Shown here in pieces: positions 45,674-54,950 of a DNA stretch of 64,000 nt. Origin of the DNA: CAYPFY01 sp964410105 (lineage in GTDB: Bacteria > Bacteroidota > Ignavibacteria > UBA10030 > SZUA-254); NCBI GenBank assembly GCA_964410105.1, contig CAYPFY010000002.1, positions 203,612 to 267,611 on the forward strand, in the 5' to 3' direction. Below the pieces are notes generated by a model. That model ran no database searches, had not been told where the DNA came from, and worked only from the letters and a program-made list of their open reading frames with translations. The translations under genes and the position numbers were made by a program. How positions within the stretch are numbered: the first letter of the stretch is position 1; every line of letters starts with the position of its first letter.

Positions 45674-46254
45674 GTGGTGAGTGAGCTCCGGGGAAACCTT
45701 GTTCTCATTATCGGAGCGAGCTGAGGAATTCAGAACCCCATCGGGCTCGCGCTCGCCATGGAAGAGGCTAGGATTTCTCTATCCCACCGCGGCCAAATCC
45801 AGGTGAAGCTGGCTACCGAGAGGCCCAGACAGGGCGCGAAATGGTTCCGGACATGAAATAAGGCAGCAATGGAAGAACTATCAATATTGTTCCACCTGTG
45901 GGGAGAGATTCGAATACAATCAGTATGGCTCCCGGCATCATCGCTGCAACCTTACTGAATTTCACACAGGATCTTTCAAAGACGTTTGAGGACGATTCCA
46001 TTCCTGAAAATAGTATCTGTGCATGCTCGACGGACCCTATGGTGACGCGCGAGACGTTCAGCGCGCACGCACTTGTAGATAAAAAAACGCACTGGCATGT
46101 GATAAGATCCCTAGCGGAATTAACCTCCTGGGCCGTCGACGTAACTACGAAGGATGTAGCCGACGTGGTATTGTCTTTCGGCTTCAGACTTACCAACTTC
46201 TTGAATGGCGATTCAATCATCGTCCCTACGTGCTCCGTTAACGGACTATGGTAA
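45674..46254 (+). pseudogene. Decayed short-chain dehydrogenase/reductase
   Basis: A conceptual frame from a GTG at 45674 reads ELRGNLVLIIGAS, a TGA, then GIQNPIGLALAMEEARISLSHRG, a damaged copy of the SDR cofactor motif (GASxGIG...). After a frameshift and another stop, a second frame reads VPDMK, stop, then GRTINIVPPVGRDS and GIIAATLLNFTQDLSKTF (the catalytic-strand region), and later DVADVVLSFGFRLTNFLNGDSI, which matches the SDR C-terminus. The middle section, about 70 codons, is missing. Two stops, a frameshift and a deletion make it non-functional. It overlaps the start of the next gene by a few bases. Confidence 0.75.
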
Positions 46255-48179
46255 GGTGTGCCGCGGTTTTGACATACGCGGCTTTCATCTGTTTGACGCC
46301 TTTGTCCGCGCTCTCACAAGCCGAGAGGGGAAGTAGAAGGCAGACAAATTACGCAGAAGAAGACTCTTCGACACACAGTTGGGGATCGCTCTCTCTGGAC
46401 AAGTCGCTGAATACTTACCACTGGATACTCTCCGGAATCTATACTGGGACGAGTGGCCCAGACTCGATCAAGCTGATTGAGCAATTTCTTTCGACAATCA
46501 TTCGCGCTGAACGTCGATTTGTAACAGAAACTCAGTCTTTTGACTTACATGGTACACACAGGATATCAAGTGGTTTTAAGGCAGCGATCAAACTATCGTC
46601 CTTCATCAACTCAGATAACAAGAATCTAGGCATTAGTAATGCATCCGCACACGGCTTTTATGCCGGGCCGGCCCTTGGTCCTCTTGCTGGAATCACGATC
46701 GAGCCATTGGTCGGATTCCGGCTTGATCAACAGCTTGACCAAAGCGACCATGGAGCATCATATATCCTCAATCTGGCGTCTGATTCGAGAGATTCTAGTT
46801 CGTACGGAACACTCTTGGGTGGTTTCTATCAGTATGATGTACTTGGTCGTAGGCGATTAGAAACAGGAAACGGCGCAATGAGTGTTAAAACATCTATTTT
46901 CGCAGATAATCGAAATTCTCTTTCAGTACAATACTACCGTAACCGACGGGACTTTTACACATCATCAGATTCTGTACAGCGGAGCATTTACAATGCCTCC
47001 TACAATATTGATTCGCGGTCAGACGAAGCTCTGATACTTCATGATACACTCGATTATACCATGGGAAGCCAAGCCCTGATTGAGTTCTCGGGGAGTGTTG
47101 AGGCACGAGAGATCAATCACGCCACTCGATACGGCATGTCCGTGGATCAAAGACCGTTTGCGCCCAACACGACTACTGAAGAATTCCGCATCGGTACAAG
47201 TGCAAGAGTCCGCTATTCTATTTCAGACAACTTGCGAGGAGACTTCCTTCTATCCTATCTAGAAAGGGATGAAAAACACGGGGTCGTGGAAGAGATGCCA
47301 CTTGGAAAAGGAACTGCAACCATGCTTGCAGAGGGTGAGGGCAGAAAGAACAACCATGCCCGCCAAACGGCCCTGGCTACCGTGATCAATTACACCTCTC
47401 CCCAAAACGATTCAGTTGCACTGGGGGGATCTGGGACGATTCTCCATTACGACACGCCTAGCGAGAAAAATGATGACGATCGCGACGAACTATGGTATGT
47501 CACAAACTTTTACGTCCGGCACTGCATGAACCGACATCTCCAGCTTGAGCTCTGGGGAGAGGCGAATTTGAGGCACTTGGTATATCTTTTTTCCACTGAG
47601 AGTTCAAACAATAGTTGGAATCGAATCCTGAGGCTGTCGCCGAGATTCGAGTATTTTCCCTTTAGCCAGTTGATCACGATAAATTCTTTCGATGTCCTTG
47701 CCAACTATACTGTGTATGACTTTGAAAATGAATCACTTCTTCCGCAAAGCTTTTCGTTCCGGCAGTTCGCTTTTTTTGATTCGACCATTCTCTCCCTTTC
47801 AAAGCGCGTGAGGCTTGAATGGTATAGCTTGATACGATCCTACCAGCGAGGCGAACTCCACTGGAATTCCTTTTCAGAGAAACCGGTCAATTCATTTGAG
47901 GAGAAATCCGTGGCGTTTGCGATCCAATATCGAATGACGGAGAGTTTGCTTTTCTCGTTGGGTATTCGTTATTTTAGTCAGTTGCGTTACGGATACCGGG
48001 AGAGTCAGCAGACGTTGGAAAACATAATTCGCAACATCGGACCAATGGCACATCTATCGATGATTTCAGGGAGCAGAACTGAATTCTCCGTGAAAGGGTC
48101 GTATGATCGCCAGGTTCAGACTGGCCAGCATGAACGAGGCATAACAACTGTCGCAATGCTTCTCAACATTCGTATCTAG
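46248..48179 (+). CDS. Unknown signal-peptide protein, probable outer-membrane beta-barrel
   Basis: 643 residues. A signal peptide (ALSQAE, cleavage near residue 24) is followed by a sequence of alternating polar and aromatic residues with many Y, S and N. The C-terminus ends in alternating hydrophobic residues (AMLLNIRI). I recognise no family. It reads like a large outer-membrane barrel. The ATG overlaps the tail of the SDR pseudogene, and the anti-sigma-type ATPase follows after 3 bases, so the two may be cotranscribed. Confidence 0.7.
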   Translation: MVRCAAVLTYAAFICLTPLSALSQAERGSRRQTNYAEEDSSTHSWGSLSLDKSLNTYHWILSGIYTGTSGPDSIKLIEQFLSTIIRAERRFVTETQSFDLHGTHRISSGFKAAIKLSSFINSDNKNLGISNASAHGFYAGPALGPLAGITIEPLVGFRLDQQLDQSDHGASYILNLASDSRDSSSYGTLLGGFYQYDVLGRRRLETGNGAMSVKTSIFADNRNSLSVQYYRNRRDFYTSSDSVQRSIYNASYNIDSRSDEALILHDTLDYTMGSQALIEFSGSVEAREINHATRYGMSVDQRPFAPNTTTEEFRIGTSARVRYSISDNLRGDFLLSYLERDEKHGVVEEMPLGKGTATMLAEGEGRKNNHARQTALATVINYTSPQNDSVALGGSGTILHYDTPSEKNDDDRDELWYVTNFYVRHCMNRHLQLELWGEANLRHLVYLFSTESSNNSWNRILRLSPRFEYFPFSQLITINSFDVLANYTVYDFENESLLPQSFSFRQFAFFDSTILSLSKRVRLEWYSLIRSYQRGELHWNSFSEKPVNSFEEKSVAFAIQYRMTESLLFSLGIRYFSQLRYGYRESQQTLENIIRNIGPMAHLSMISGSRTEFSVKGSYDRQVQTGQHERGITTVAMLLNIRI

Positions 48180-48182
48180 CGC

Positions 48183-48611
48183 ATGAAGCGAGATCCCCGA
48201 TCAGCGAATCTCAGCGAAGTTCTGGTTCTGGCGAGTGAGCCGCAGCAGATCACAAAGGTAGAAGGCTTCCTTACCAAGCTAAACGGCCTCCTACAACTTG
48301 ATGAAGTCCTCTTCAACAAGCTGCTGGTTGCCACAACTGAAGCGGTCAATAACGGGATTATGCACGGGAATAAGCGCGATCCGCACAAAAGGGTTACTTT
48401 GACATGTGAATTGAATCATGAATCTCTCATTGTTCGCATTGATGACGAAGGTCCGGGCCTAGATCCCTCTAGCTTGCCAAATCCGCTTGCTCCAGAGAAT
48501 CTACTCCGTGAGAATGGTCGTGGTGTGTTCCTGATGCGCTCGCTGATGGACGAGGTCATTTTTACCAAGACAGCCCAAGGTTCTGCCGTAATCATGAAAA
48601 TGCGAATTTGA
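48183..48611 (+). CDS. HATPase_c anti-sigma-factor-type serine kinase (RsbW/SpoIIAB-like)
   Basis: 142 residues. The GHKL ATP-binding motifs are clear: N-box EAVNNGIMHGN, G1 DDEGPGLDP and G2 GRGVFLMRSL. There is no histidine phosphoacceptor domain. Such small kinases bind sigma factors or phosphorylate anti-anti-sigma proteins. No sigma factor or antagonist lies beside it. It converges on mdh with a 6-base gap. Confidence 0.82.
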   Translation: MKRDPRSANLSEVLVLASEPQQITKVEGFLTKLNGLLQLDEVLFNKLLVATTEAVNNGIMHGNKRDPHKRVTLTCELNHESLIVRIDDEGPGLDPSSLPNPLAPENLLRENGRGVFLMRSLMDEVIFTKTAQGSAVIMKMRI

Positions 48612-48617
48612 CAGTCG

Positions 48618-49541
48618 TCAAATCCTCAGTTTCTTGATATTCGATTTTACGTCCTCCCCAGATTCTGCTAGGGCGCTTTTTTCCTCAGCCGAGAGTTTTA
48701 CTTCAATTATTTGCTCGATCCCCTTCCGCCCCAGTTTTACTGGAACTCCAATAAACGTATCATGGAGTCCAAACTCTCCTTGCAGATAGGCAGCGCATGG
48801 AAGAATACGCCTCCTGTCGTTGGCTATCGCGTCCACCATCTCTACGGCGGCAGCGGATGGGGCATAGTACGCACTGCCAGTCTTAAGATAATTGACAATT
48901 TCGATCCCTCCCTCCCGAGTGCGCTTTATCAGACTGTTGATCACCGTCTGATCGAGAAACTCAGTCAGTGGAATTCCCGCCACTGTCGTGTATCTCACAA
49001 GGGGTACCATCGAGTCACCATGACCACCCAATACAAGCGCCTGGATGTCTTTAACGGAAACGCCAAGTTCCATTGCTATAAAGCATCTGTAGCGCGCGGT
49101 ATCTAGTATCCCTGCCATTCCGATAACCCGACGCCTCTCGAATCCGCTTACTTTATATGCGACGTAGGACATCACATCAAGGGGATTCGACACGACTATT
49201 AGGATTGCACTGGGAGATGTTTCAACGACTGACTGCGTGACCTCCTTCACGATAGCCGCATTTGTTTCCAGGAGTTGATCTCTTGTCATACCCGGTTTGC
49301 GGGCTATACCTGCAGTGATAACTACGATATCTGACTTCGCGGTGTCTTTGTAACTGTTGGTCCCGAGCACATGTGTGTCAGTTCCCTCGACCGGTGCCGA
49401 TTCAAGCATATCGAGTCCTTTACCTTGGGGAAGCCCTTCAATGATGTCTATGAGGACAACCTCATTAGCGACGCCCTTGTCGACAATCCGCTGAGCAACG
49501 GTCGATCCTACATTCCCTCCCCCGACGACAGTGATTTTCAT
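48618..49541 (-). CDS. mdh: Malate dehydrogenase (LDH-like)
   Basis: 307 residues, with AGGA four bases before the ATG. The NAD motif is GGGNVGSTVA near the start, the substrate loop ARKPGMTRDQLLETN carries the arginine that marks malate rather than lactate specificity, and the catalytic histidine is in LGGHGDSMVPL. It interconverts malate and oxaloacetate in the citric acid cycle. Monocistronic on the minus strand. Confidence 0.94.
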   Translation of the reverse strand: MKITVVGGGNVGSTVAQRIVDKGVANEVVLIDIIEGLPQGKGLDMLESAPVEGTDTHVLGTNSYKDTAKSDIVVITAGIARKPGMTRDQLLETNAAIVKEVTQSVVETSPSAILIVVSNPLDVMSYVAYKVSGFERRRVIGMAGILDTARYRCFIAMELGVSVKDIQALVLGGHGDSMVPLVRYTTVAGIPLTEFLDQTVINSLIKRTREGGIEIVNYLKTGSAYYAPSAAAVEMVDAIANDRRRILPCAAYLQGEFGLHDTFIGVPVKLGRKGIEQIIEVKLSAEEKSALAESGEDVKSNIKKLRI

Positions 49542-49886
49542 ATCCTAGCCCTGTTGCGTTTTGAATCTCACTGAGACTATTCTCAAAGTGACCTGAAGAT
49601 GGTGAGTAATCCGGATTTGTGCCATTGCGATCATTCTTTCCTGGAAGATTAGATGGTGTGGACCCGTGATAGTAGATCGCCTGGCGAAATTGGTTCCTGG
49701 AGGAATCCAGCAGTCTTACCTTGGTCTACGCTCTATCTTTCGAACAATGATCGATCACGGTTAGAGACAGCGCATTGGGGCCCTCCCCATAAGCTGCAGA
49801 TCATCCCAATCGATCTTTTTTCTCCGGGACCAGCGAAGCTTACGCGGCCTGAGCAATTAGAGGCGGGAACCTATCTGGGAGACGTT
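49542..49886. other. Intergenic region, no gene supported
   Basis: 345 bases between mdh and rpmA. A plus-strand open stretch of 88 codons (49653-49919) runs into the antisense of rpmA and resembles nothing. I see no terminator or tRNA. Confidence 0.4.
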
Positions 49887-50141
49887 TCACTCTGCAGTAA
49901 TGCTGATGACCTTCCGTGATCTTCCACGTCGTTCGAACGACACCAGCCCATCTTTAAGGGCGAAAAGGGTATCATCACTACCGATACCTACGTTTTTGCC
50001 CGGGACGAACTTAGTCCCCCGCTGGCGCACAAGAATACTGCCAGCTTTCACGGTTTCTCCACCAAATCTCTTGACTCCCAATCGCTGTGCATTGCTATCG
50101 CGGCCGTTGCGTGAGCTTCCGCCACCTTTCTTGTGTGCCAT
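49887..50141 (-). CDS. rpmA: Ribosomal protein L27
   Basis: 84 residues. The start MAHKKGGGSSRNGRDSNAQR and GGETVKAGSILVRQRGT are diagnostic. L27 reaches into the peptidyl-transferase centre of the 50S subunit. There is no N-terminal extension of the kind processed in Firmicutes. It follows rplU by 12 bases. Confidence 0.98.
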   Translation of the reverse strand: MAHKKGGGSSRNGRDSNAQRLGVKRFGGETVKAGSILVRQRGTKFVPGKNVGIGSDDTLFALKDGLVSFERRGRSRKVISITAE

Positions 50142-50153
50142 ACTTAGTTCTCC

Positions 50154-50462
50154 TTACCCAATTGCAGTAATTTCCAATTCAGTAAACTCCTGACGATGCC
50201 CCCTCCGGACTCGGTACCCTTTCCGTTTCTTCTTCTTGAAGACTACCAGCTTTTTGTCTTGGACATGGCCTATGACCTCGGCTTGAACGGACGTGTCTTT
50301 CACGATTGGATCTCCGATTCTAAGGCCGTGTTCTTGAACAAGAAGTAGAACGCGATCTATTGTGATCGTGCTCCCGATTTTTTCGTTTAGTTTCGGAACA
50401 ATTATCCGATCCTTCAAATGGATTCTATGCTGTTGCCCCCCGATCTCGACTACCACAAACAT
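50154..50462 (-). CDS. rplU: Ribosomal protein L21
   Basis: 102 residues from the ATG at 50462; the longer open frame above it contains the promoter and is non-coding. MFVVVEIGGQQHRIHLKD at the start and KKKKRKGYRVRRGHRQ near the end are the family marks. It binds 23S rRNA early in 50S assembly. First gene of the rplU-rpmA operon. Confidence 0.97.
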   Translation of the reverse strand: MFVVVEIGGQQHRIHLKDRIIVPKLNEKIGSTITIDRVLLLVQEHGLRIGDPIVKDTSVQAEVIGHVQDKKLVVFKKKKRKGYRVRRGHRQEFTELEITAIG

Positions 50463-50507
50463 GGCAATAATGTCCTGAAATGTTGAATTGAAATCCAACT
50501 TGTCATA

Positions 50508-50538
50508 CAAATCTAAGAATCTTTTGGCAAAATGGCAA
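50508..50538 (-). promoter_or_regulatory. Promoter for rplU-rpmA
   Basis: Minus strand: TTG (50536-50538), 20 bases, TAGATTTG (50508-50515), an exact TAnnTTTG. The leader to the ATG would be about 41 bases. Confidence 0.6.
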
Positions 50539-50630
50539 CTCGCGAAATTGCGACTGTATATCAGATCTTTTGTAGAATTGTGTGATGAAAAACAGAAGGG
50601 CGTATACTCCGGCCCTACCACGAACCACAA

Positions 50631-51116
50631 ATGGAGAACGTGCCCACGGATTACATCCTTCTCATAAACAACTCCTGTGCAAGTGTGAAATCCAAGGGTT
50701 GGTTGTTAATGCAGGAAGTCGTCACCGGTTCTGTCCGTCCGGTCATTGAAACAGCACAGCGGAAATACGAGCTCGTCGGTTGGCGTTGGCCTGCTATCTC
50801 CAACGTGGGAACTGACGTGACGTCGTCAGAAGCATCCGAGCCTGGACCCAAGATGTGCTCGGCACAGTCGGTCACCCGGATCATCCCGGCTGTTGACTCT
50901 CAGCTCGTGGTCTTTCGGCAAATACCACTGCCAATGGATCTTCTTGATGTCTGGCTCGACGGCTGTTCGATCAACGTCAGCGCAGAACATAAAGTGCGTC
51001 CCTATAGGATCTTAGCTGCCCCAGAAAGTCACAGAAATGGACGCTTAGAAATCCCCTCTTTCCGTCTGGCAGAGAGTGACTCAGAGCAGCTTTGGAGAGA
51101 GTTTCTGCACCAATGA
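50631..51116 (+). CDS. Hypothetical protein, unrecognised
   Basis: 161 codons, soluble, no signal peptide or named motif; codon choice looks plausible for this genome but I know no relative. The start lies about 90 bases behind the rplU promoter in the opposite direction. Its TGA overlaps the ATG (51113) of a 48-codon frame, a coupling pattern seen in real operons here. Either a small accessory gene or chance. Confidence 0.25.
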   Translation: MENVPTDYILLINNSCASVKSKGWLLMQEVVTGSVRPVIETAQRKYELVGWRWPAISNVGTDVTSSEASEPGPKMCSAQSVTRIIPAVDSQLVVFRQIPLPMDLLDVWLDGCSINVSAEHKVRPYRILAAPESHRNGRLEIPSFRLAESDSEQLWREFLHQ

Positions 51117-51259
51117 TCATCCGTGGAATAAATGGCGATCTGTTTAGCCATGACGGTGTCGGCGGTATTCAGGAAGCACTGAAATGGGATTACCGCTCTT
51201 CTTCTCAGCCATGGCAAATGCTCGTATATGTTGGGAACTCTCTGGGCGACATCGACTGA
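51113..51259 (+). CDS. Possible short protein coupled to the preceding ORF
   Basis: 48 codons, beginning MIIRGINGDLFSHDGVGG and ending VGNSLGDID; ATGA overlap with the preceding frame. No family is recognised; it may be a truncated gene. Confidence 0.15.
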   Translation: MIIRGINGDLFSHDGVGGIQEALKWDYRSSSQPWQMLVYVGNSLGDID

Positions 51260-51304
51260 ATCGCCTTGGAATATTAACTCCGTTGGCTGTCCTCGGCGAG
51301 TTGT

Positions 51305-51335
51305 TTGACTTTCTCATCAATTCTGTCTATGTTAG
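51305..51335 (+). promoter_or_regulatory. Promoter candidate for the receiver-domain gene
   Basis: TTG (51305-51307), 20 bases, TATGTTAG (51328-51335), one mismatch to TAnnTTTG. About 75 bases upstream of the ATG at 51411. Confidence 0.45.
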
Positions 51336-51410
51336 GAATACTTTTCCCATCCGGGCCCTTTTATCTTCTCTGGTTTACCAATATCGGCACAACGATCTTT
51401 TCTGTTTGGG

Positions 51411-51797
51411 ATGAAAAAGAAGACGGTTCTAATTGTTGAGGATAGTCCGGGTTTTTCGGAGCTGATGAAATTTGTAGTCGAGGATGAGGGGTTCAGAGGG
51501 GTGTTATTTCCCCTCGATCAAAGCTTTATCCATTGGGTGGAGAAGGAGAAACCCTCGGCCATCATAATGGATCTTGCACTGAATAGGCTCAGTGGTTTCG
51601 ACCTCATTCGCATGCTCAAGGATAATACTAAACACAAACAGATTCCCGTTATTGTGATCACCGGACGCGATCTTGATGCAAAGGATATCACTGAGCTGAA
51701 GGTCTATGGAATTCCATACCTCAGGAAGGGTCGTGTGGACATGCACGAAATTCATCAAGCTATTAGAAATGTGGTTGCCAAGGCTGAATCTCAATAA
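51411..51797 (+). CDS. Stand-alone response-regulator receiver protein
   Basis: 128 residues, a single CheY-like domain with no output domain. Acidic pocket EDS (10-12), phosphoacceptor Asp54 (IIMDLAL), Thr84 (VITGRD) and Lys106 (YLRKG) are all present, so it should be phosphorylated. No histidine kinase is nearby. Its partner is unknown. Confidence 0.87.
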   Translation: MKKKTVLIVEDSPGFSELMKFVVEDEGFRGVLFPLDQSFIHWVEKEKPSAIIMDLALNRLSGFDLIRMLKDNTKHKQIPVIVITGRDLDAKDITELKVYGIPYLRKGRVDMHEIHQAIRNVVAKAESQ

Positions 51798-52592
51798 CGC
51801 TGGCCTTCGCCCGGTTATGATGAAAATTGGTTCATAGCGGAAAGGGTTTCTTGAATACTATCGACTGGAGGCATATCCTATAACACAGAACGGATAATCA
51901 GGAAACACTCATGGTAATTTCTCTTCAAGAAAAAATGTCTATTACGTTTTGGTGGATCGTCGCCGTGGCAGTAACCGCCTATCTTGCTCTCGGAATACTC
52001 GACACGCTTGTTGTTATCCTTCAATAGCGCTAGTAGATCTGCCTCAACTTATTTTTCCTTTCATCCCGCTAGCTTCAACTGTTACTTCTGCTGCAAGATA
52101 TATAGCTCACTGCCGTACGACCGGGCCACCTTGCCATTGTTCGCAGCAGTACCATGCCTTGCTTCGAGGCAAACTGCTGTTCGCTAGCTGCCGATCAAAA
52201 TTCATCCCTCTCCGTATAATCGGAGGAAGTAGTGAGGCCTGCCTATCGAGGTTATACCCGGCTTCTTGTGAATTGCGTGTCATGACTCTCCCAACCACAT
52301 ACGTATTCGATAGTTGATGTTTACAGATTACGTCAATCAACGACGACGTTAAAAACTACCTCAAGCTGTATCCAGCATTCAATGCCATCCTCTCGCGACC
52401 ATCCTTCGCAATCCCCATCTAGATCGTGGAAATCTCAGTTGAACATGTCGCACGGCTTGTTCCACCTTAATCTCCCCTCTTCCTGCTCAGTCCGTGAAAA
52501 GTAGTCACTTCCCTCGAGATCGCGTGGGGAATCGAATGCCGGGATGAATTTCTACATAAGATTTATTACGTTCAGTGAACCGCCTAGTTGCT
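51798..52592. other. Mostly non-coding stretch, one small ORF
   Basis: About 795 bases between the receiver gene and the DUF3108 gene. It contains the 38-codon membrane ORF at 51911. The rest shows no gene with an intact frame. No repeats or terminator stand out. Confidence 0.4.
51911..52027 (+). CDS. Possible 38-residue single-pass membrane peptide
   Basis: ATG at 51911 preceded by AGGA about 7 bases upstream. A short polar head (MVISLQEKMS) leads into one hydrophobic helix (FWWIVAVAVTAYLALGIL) and a short tail. The composition is unusual for random sequence, but no relative is known to me. Confidence 0.35.
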   Translation: MVISLQEKMSITFWWIVAVAVTAYLALGILDTLVVILQ

Positions 52593-53468
52593 ATGAAGAC
52601 CACCCTCATAATGACCTTTTCAATTGTGATCTGGGGTGGGCAATTTCTTACCATTTGCCTCTCCCATAATTCTTCTCCCCGTCCATCGCCATCTATTGTG
52701 GGCCAAGACACATTACGGACCACCTGTGACTCCTCAATGATTTGTCCGGACGAGGAACTCGTCTATGAAGTACGTTGGTGGGCCATCGACCTAGGCCAGA
52801 TTCGTTTAAAAGTAAACCCATCCGTTTGGCTCAACGGATCGTATTATCATTCAGCTGCGGTATATGTCGATTCATATGATGGTCTACCTTTTATCGATCT
52901 TCACGTAACCGAGCGTACTGAGATGGACTCTGCAATGTTTTCGCGCGGATTTCAATCTACCGAAAAGAAGAACGGCAAATGGCTTGTGGAACGATCACGA
53001 TACTTCGATGCGGATCAGAAACTCATCATCGAAAAGCATTGGCAGGATTCATTGCACTCCCCTCCGTATCCTCAAGCAACATTCGATACGTTGTCGATCA
53101 AACAAAGACGGTTTTGCGATGGTTTATCAATATTATTTTATGCCCGAGCAAATATCCATCACAATTTGCCGCTCAACGTTCCTACCGTCGTTTATGGAAA
53201 GGTGGGTAGAACTTCATTCATTAGCGTGGACAGACAATCGGCTTTAGTGATCGATGCTTTTCGATTCCCAATTCGCGTCGCAGAAGTAGAAGGAAGGGCA
53301 GATTTTGAGGGACTCTACAGTCTGTCGGGAAATTTCCGAGGATGGTTTACCGACGACTCGGCGGCAGTCCCGGTTAAGGCAGAAATGCAAGTGTTGATTG
53401 GCAGCGTAAATATAGAGCTTAAAAAATGGAACCGGCCGAGTTGGCATGTCCCCTTTGCGTCGAAGTGA
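52593..53468 (+). CDS. DUF3108-family exported protein
   Basis: 291 residues from the ATG at 52593; an in-frame GTG lies six codons upstream. An N-terminal signal segment precedes the DUF3108 domain, recognised by ELVYEVRWWAIDLGQIRLKV, and the later TFDTLSIKQRRFCDGLSILFYARA. Members are periplasmic, unknown function. A hairpin with a T-rich tail follows the stop. Confidence 0.75.
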   Translation: MKTTLIMTFSIVIWGGQFLTICLSHNSSPRPSPSIVGQDTLRTTCDSSMICPDEELVYEVRWWAIDLGQIRLKVNPSVWLNGSYYHSAAVYVDSYDGLPFIDLHVTERTEMDSAMFSRGFQSTEKKNGKWLVERSRYFDADQKLIIEKHWQDSLHSPPYPQATFDTLSIKQRRFCDGLSILFYARANIHHNLPLNVPTVVYGKVGRTSFISVDRQSALVIDAFRFPIRVAEVEGRADFEGLYSLSGNFRGWFTDDSAAVPVKAEMQVLIGSVNIELKKWNRPSWHVPFASK

Positions 53469-53475
53469 CCGCACG

Positions 53476-53506
53476 TTGCCGCAATCCGAGCGGCAATCTC
53501 TTGTTC
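53476..53506 (+). terminator. Probable terminator after the DUF3108 gene
   Basis: Perfect 7-bp stem (53476-53482 with 53490-53496), 7-base loop, followed by TCTCTTGTTC. The tail is T-rich but interrupted, so somewhat weak. Confidence 0.6.
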
Positions 53507-53727
53507 GTGTGACCGGCGGGAGCAAGAGACTTCACATTACACACTTTACTCCATGATTGACCGGACTGACCACGTCAGGATTGTTCCCGTGCTGAAAATC
53601 TTCTTTGGAACAAATTAGGCGAATGCATTTCTTTTACGGTGCGACCGCTAGGCATTGTCGCCGGATTCTTACAAAACCAATATCCTGAGTTTCGGACACA
53701 CGAGATAATTCCATCGCTATTTTCGAT

Positions 53728-54906
53728 ATGAACTTTTCAAAGAGAACGAATTGGCCTCGTGCTGAGAATATGCTCACTGCGGTGTTGGGCGCTCGACGCG
53801 CGATAGGCCAGCCGGTCATCGATCTCACTGGTTCGAATCCTACGATTTGCGGCATCGACTATCCGAGAAGAGATATCATCGCGTGTTTCTCCGACGCCAA
53901 GATTCTGACTTACGAGCCTGATCCACGAGGCAAGCTTTCAGCACGCGATGCCATAGTGAAGTACTATGCGGAAAAGCATGTTGACATAAGTCGAACAAGA
54001 ATTTTCTTGACGAGCAGTACTAGTGAAGCATATTCTTATCTTTTCACACTCCTTTGCGATCCGGGCGAATGCGTAATAGTCCCGAGACCAGCGTATCCCT
54101 TGATTGATTTCCTCGCCCAGCTGAATAGTGTGAATCTTGCCTATTATCGCCTATTCTATGACTCGGGCTGGCATATTGATGTTGAGTCGATAGCTCGGGC
54201 GGTTAAGCCGTCAACAAGGGCGATTGTGATCATCAGCCCACACAACCCTGCGGGGGTATTTCTTTCAAACCTAGATTTTTTGGAGATTTGTGAAATCGCA
54301 CGTCAGCATAATCTTGCAATTCTGATCGATGAAGTGTTTGCAGATTTTCCCCTTGGTGACGGGCGATTCTCGAGCGGAGACTTTACGAGACAAAATGACG
54401 TTCCTGTCTTCCTGCTTAACGGTATTTCCAAACTTGCCGGTCTACCGCAAATGAAGCTGGGATGGATTGTGTTCGAAGGTAATAGTCCCGAATGGGAGGA
54501 TTGCCTTAATAGGCTGGAGATAATTTCTGATGTTTTTCTGTCCGTAAACACCCCGGTGCAGATAGCGCTCCCACGACTTTTGACGGCCGGGCACATCATC
54601 CGAGATAATATCCTCACTCGAATTCGAAAGAATTACGAGATAACGAGGGGGCTGATGGTGAATGGCCATCCCTGCACTCTACTAAACAGCGAAGGAGGAT
54701 GGTATGGTATCTTGAAGTTTCCTCAAACAAGATCGGATGAGGAATGGGCGTTAGGGTTGCTAAGGGATTGTGGAATCTATGTCCTCCCCGGATACTTATT
54801 TGACTTCGATGAAGGAGCGTTTTCTGTTTTTAGCCTGCTGACCAGCGAGAGACTACTTCGACCAGCGATGGAAGGAATAATTGAGTATGCTGGAAACCAC
54901 TGCTGA
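53728..54906 (+). CDS. PLP-dependent aminotransferase, class I/II
   Basis: 392 residues, fold type I. Seen: SSTSEAYSYLF (phosphate-loop region), SPHNPAG, ILIDEVFADF with the aspartate that holds the pyridine nitrogen, and the Schiff-base lysine in NGISKLAGLPQMKLGW. The substrate cannot be told: alanine, aspartate or aromatic amino acids are all possible. It is not part of an obvious operon and converges on mqnD across a large inverted repeat. Confidence 0.88.
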   Translation: MNFSKRTNWPRAENMLTAVLGARRAIGQPVIDLTGSNPTICGIDYPRRDIIACFSDAKILTYEPDPRGKLSARDAIVKYYAEKHVDISRTRIFLTSSTSEAYSYLFTLLCDPGECVIVPRPAYPLIDFLAQLNSVNLAYYRLFYDSGWHIDVESIARAVKPSTRAIVIISPHNPAGVFLSNLDFLEICEIARQHNLAILIDEVFADFPLGDGRFSSGDFTRQNDVPVFLLNGISKLAGLPQMKLGWIVFEGNSPEWEDCLNRLEIISDVFLSVNTPVQIALPRLLTAGHIIRDNILTRIRKNYEITRGLMVNGHPCTLLNSEGGWYGILKFPQTRSDEEWALGLLRDCGIYVLPGYLFDFDEGAFSVFSLLTSERLLRPAMEGIIEYAGNHC

Positions 54907-54950
54907 CGTCAATGACTGCAATCAAAGGATGGTAATTTGGTGTCGCTGAT

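Noticed and set aside
49668..49720. LAKLVPGG reading resembling the start of HemL
   Set aside because: Too short, no further family motifs and no frame continuation.
52330..52480. Reading DVKNYLKLYPAFNAIL resembling a DUF1858 relic
   Set aside because: Similarity is by memory only, interrupted by a stop; not enough to call a pseudogene.
53829..53840. GTTCGAATCC, a T-arm-like tRNA signature
   Set aside because: It is inside the aminotransferase coding frame and no acceptor, D or anticodon arm can be folded around it.
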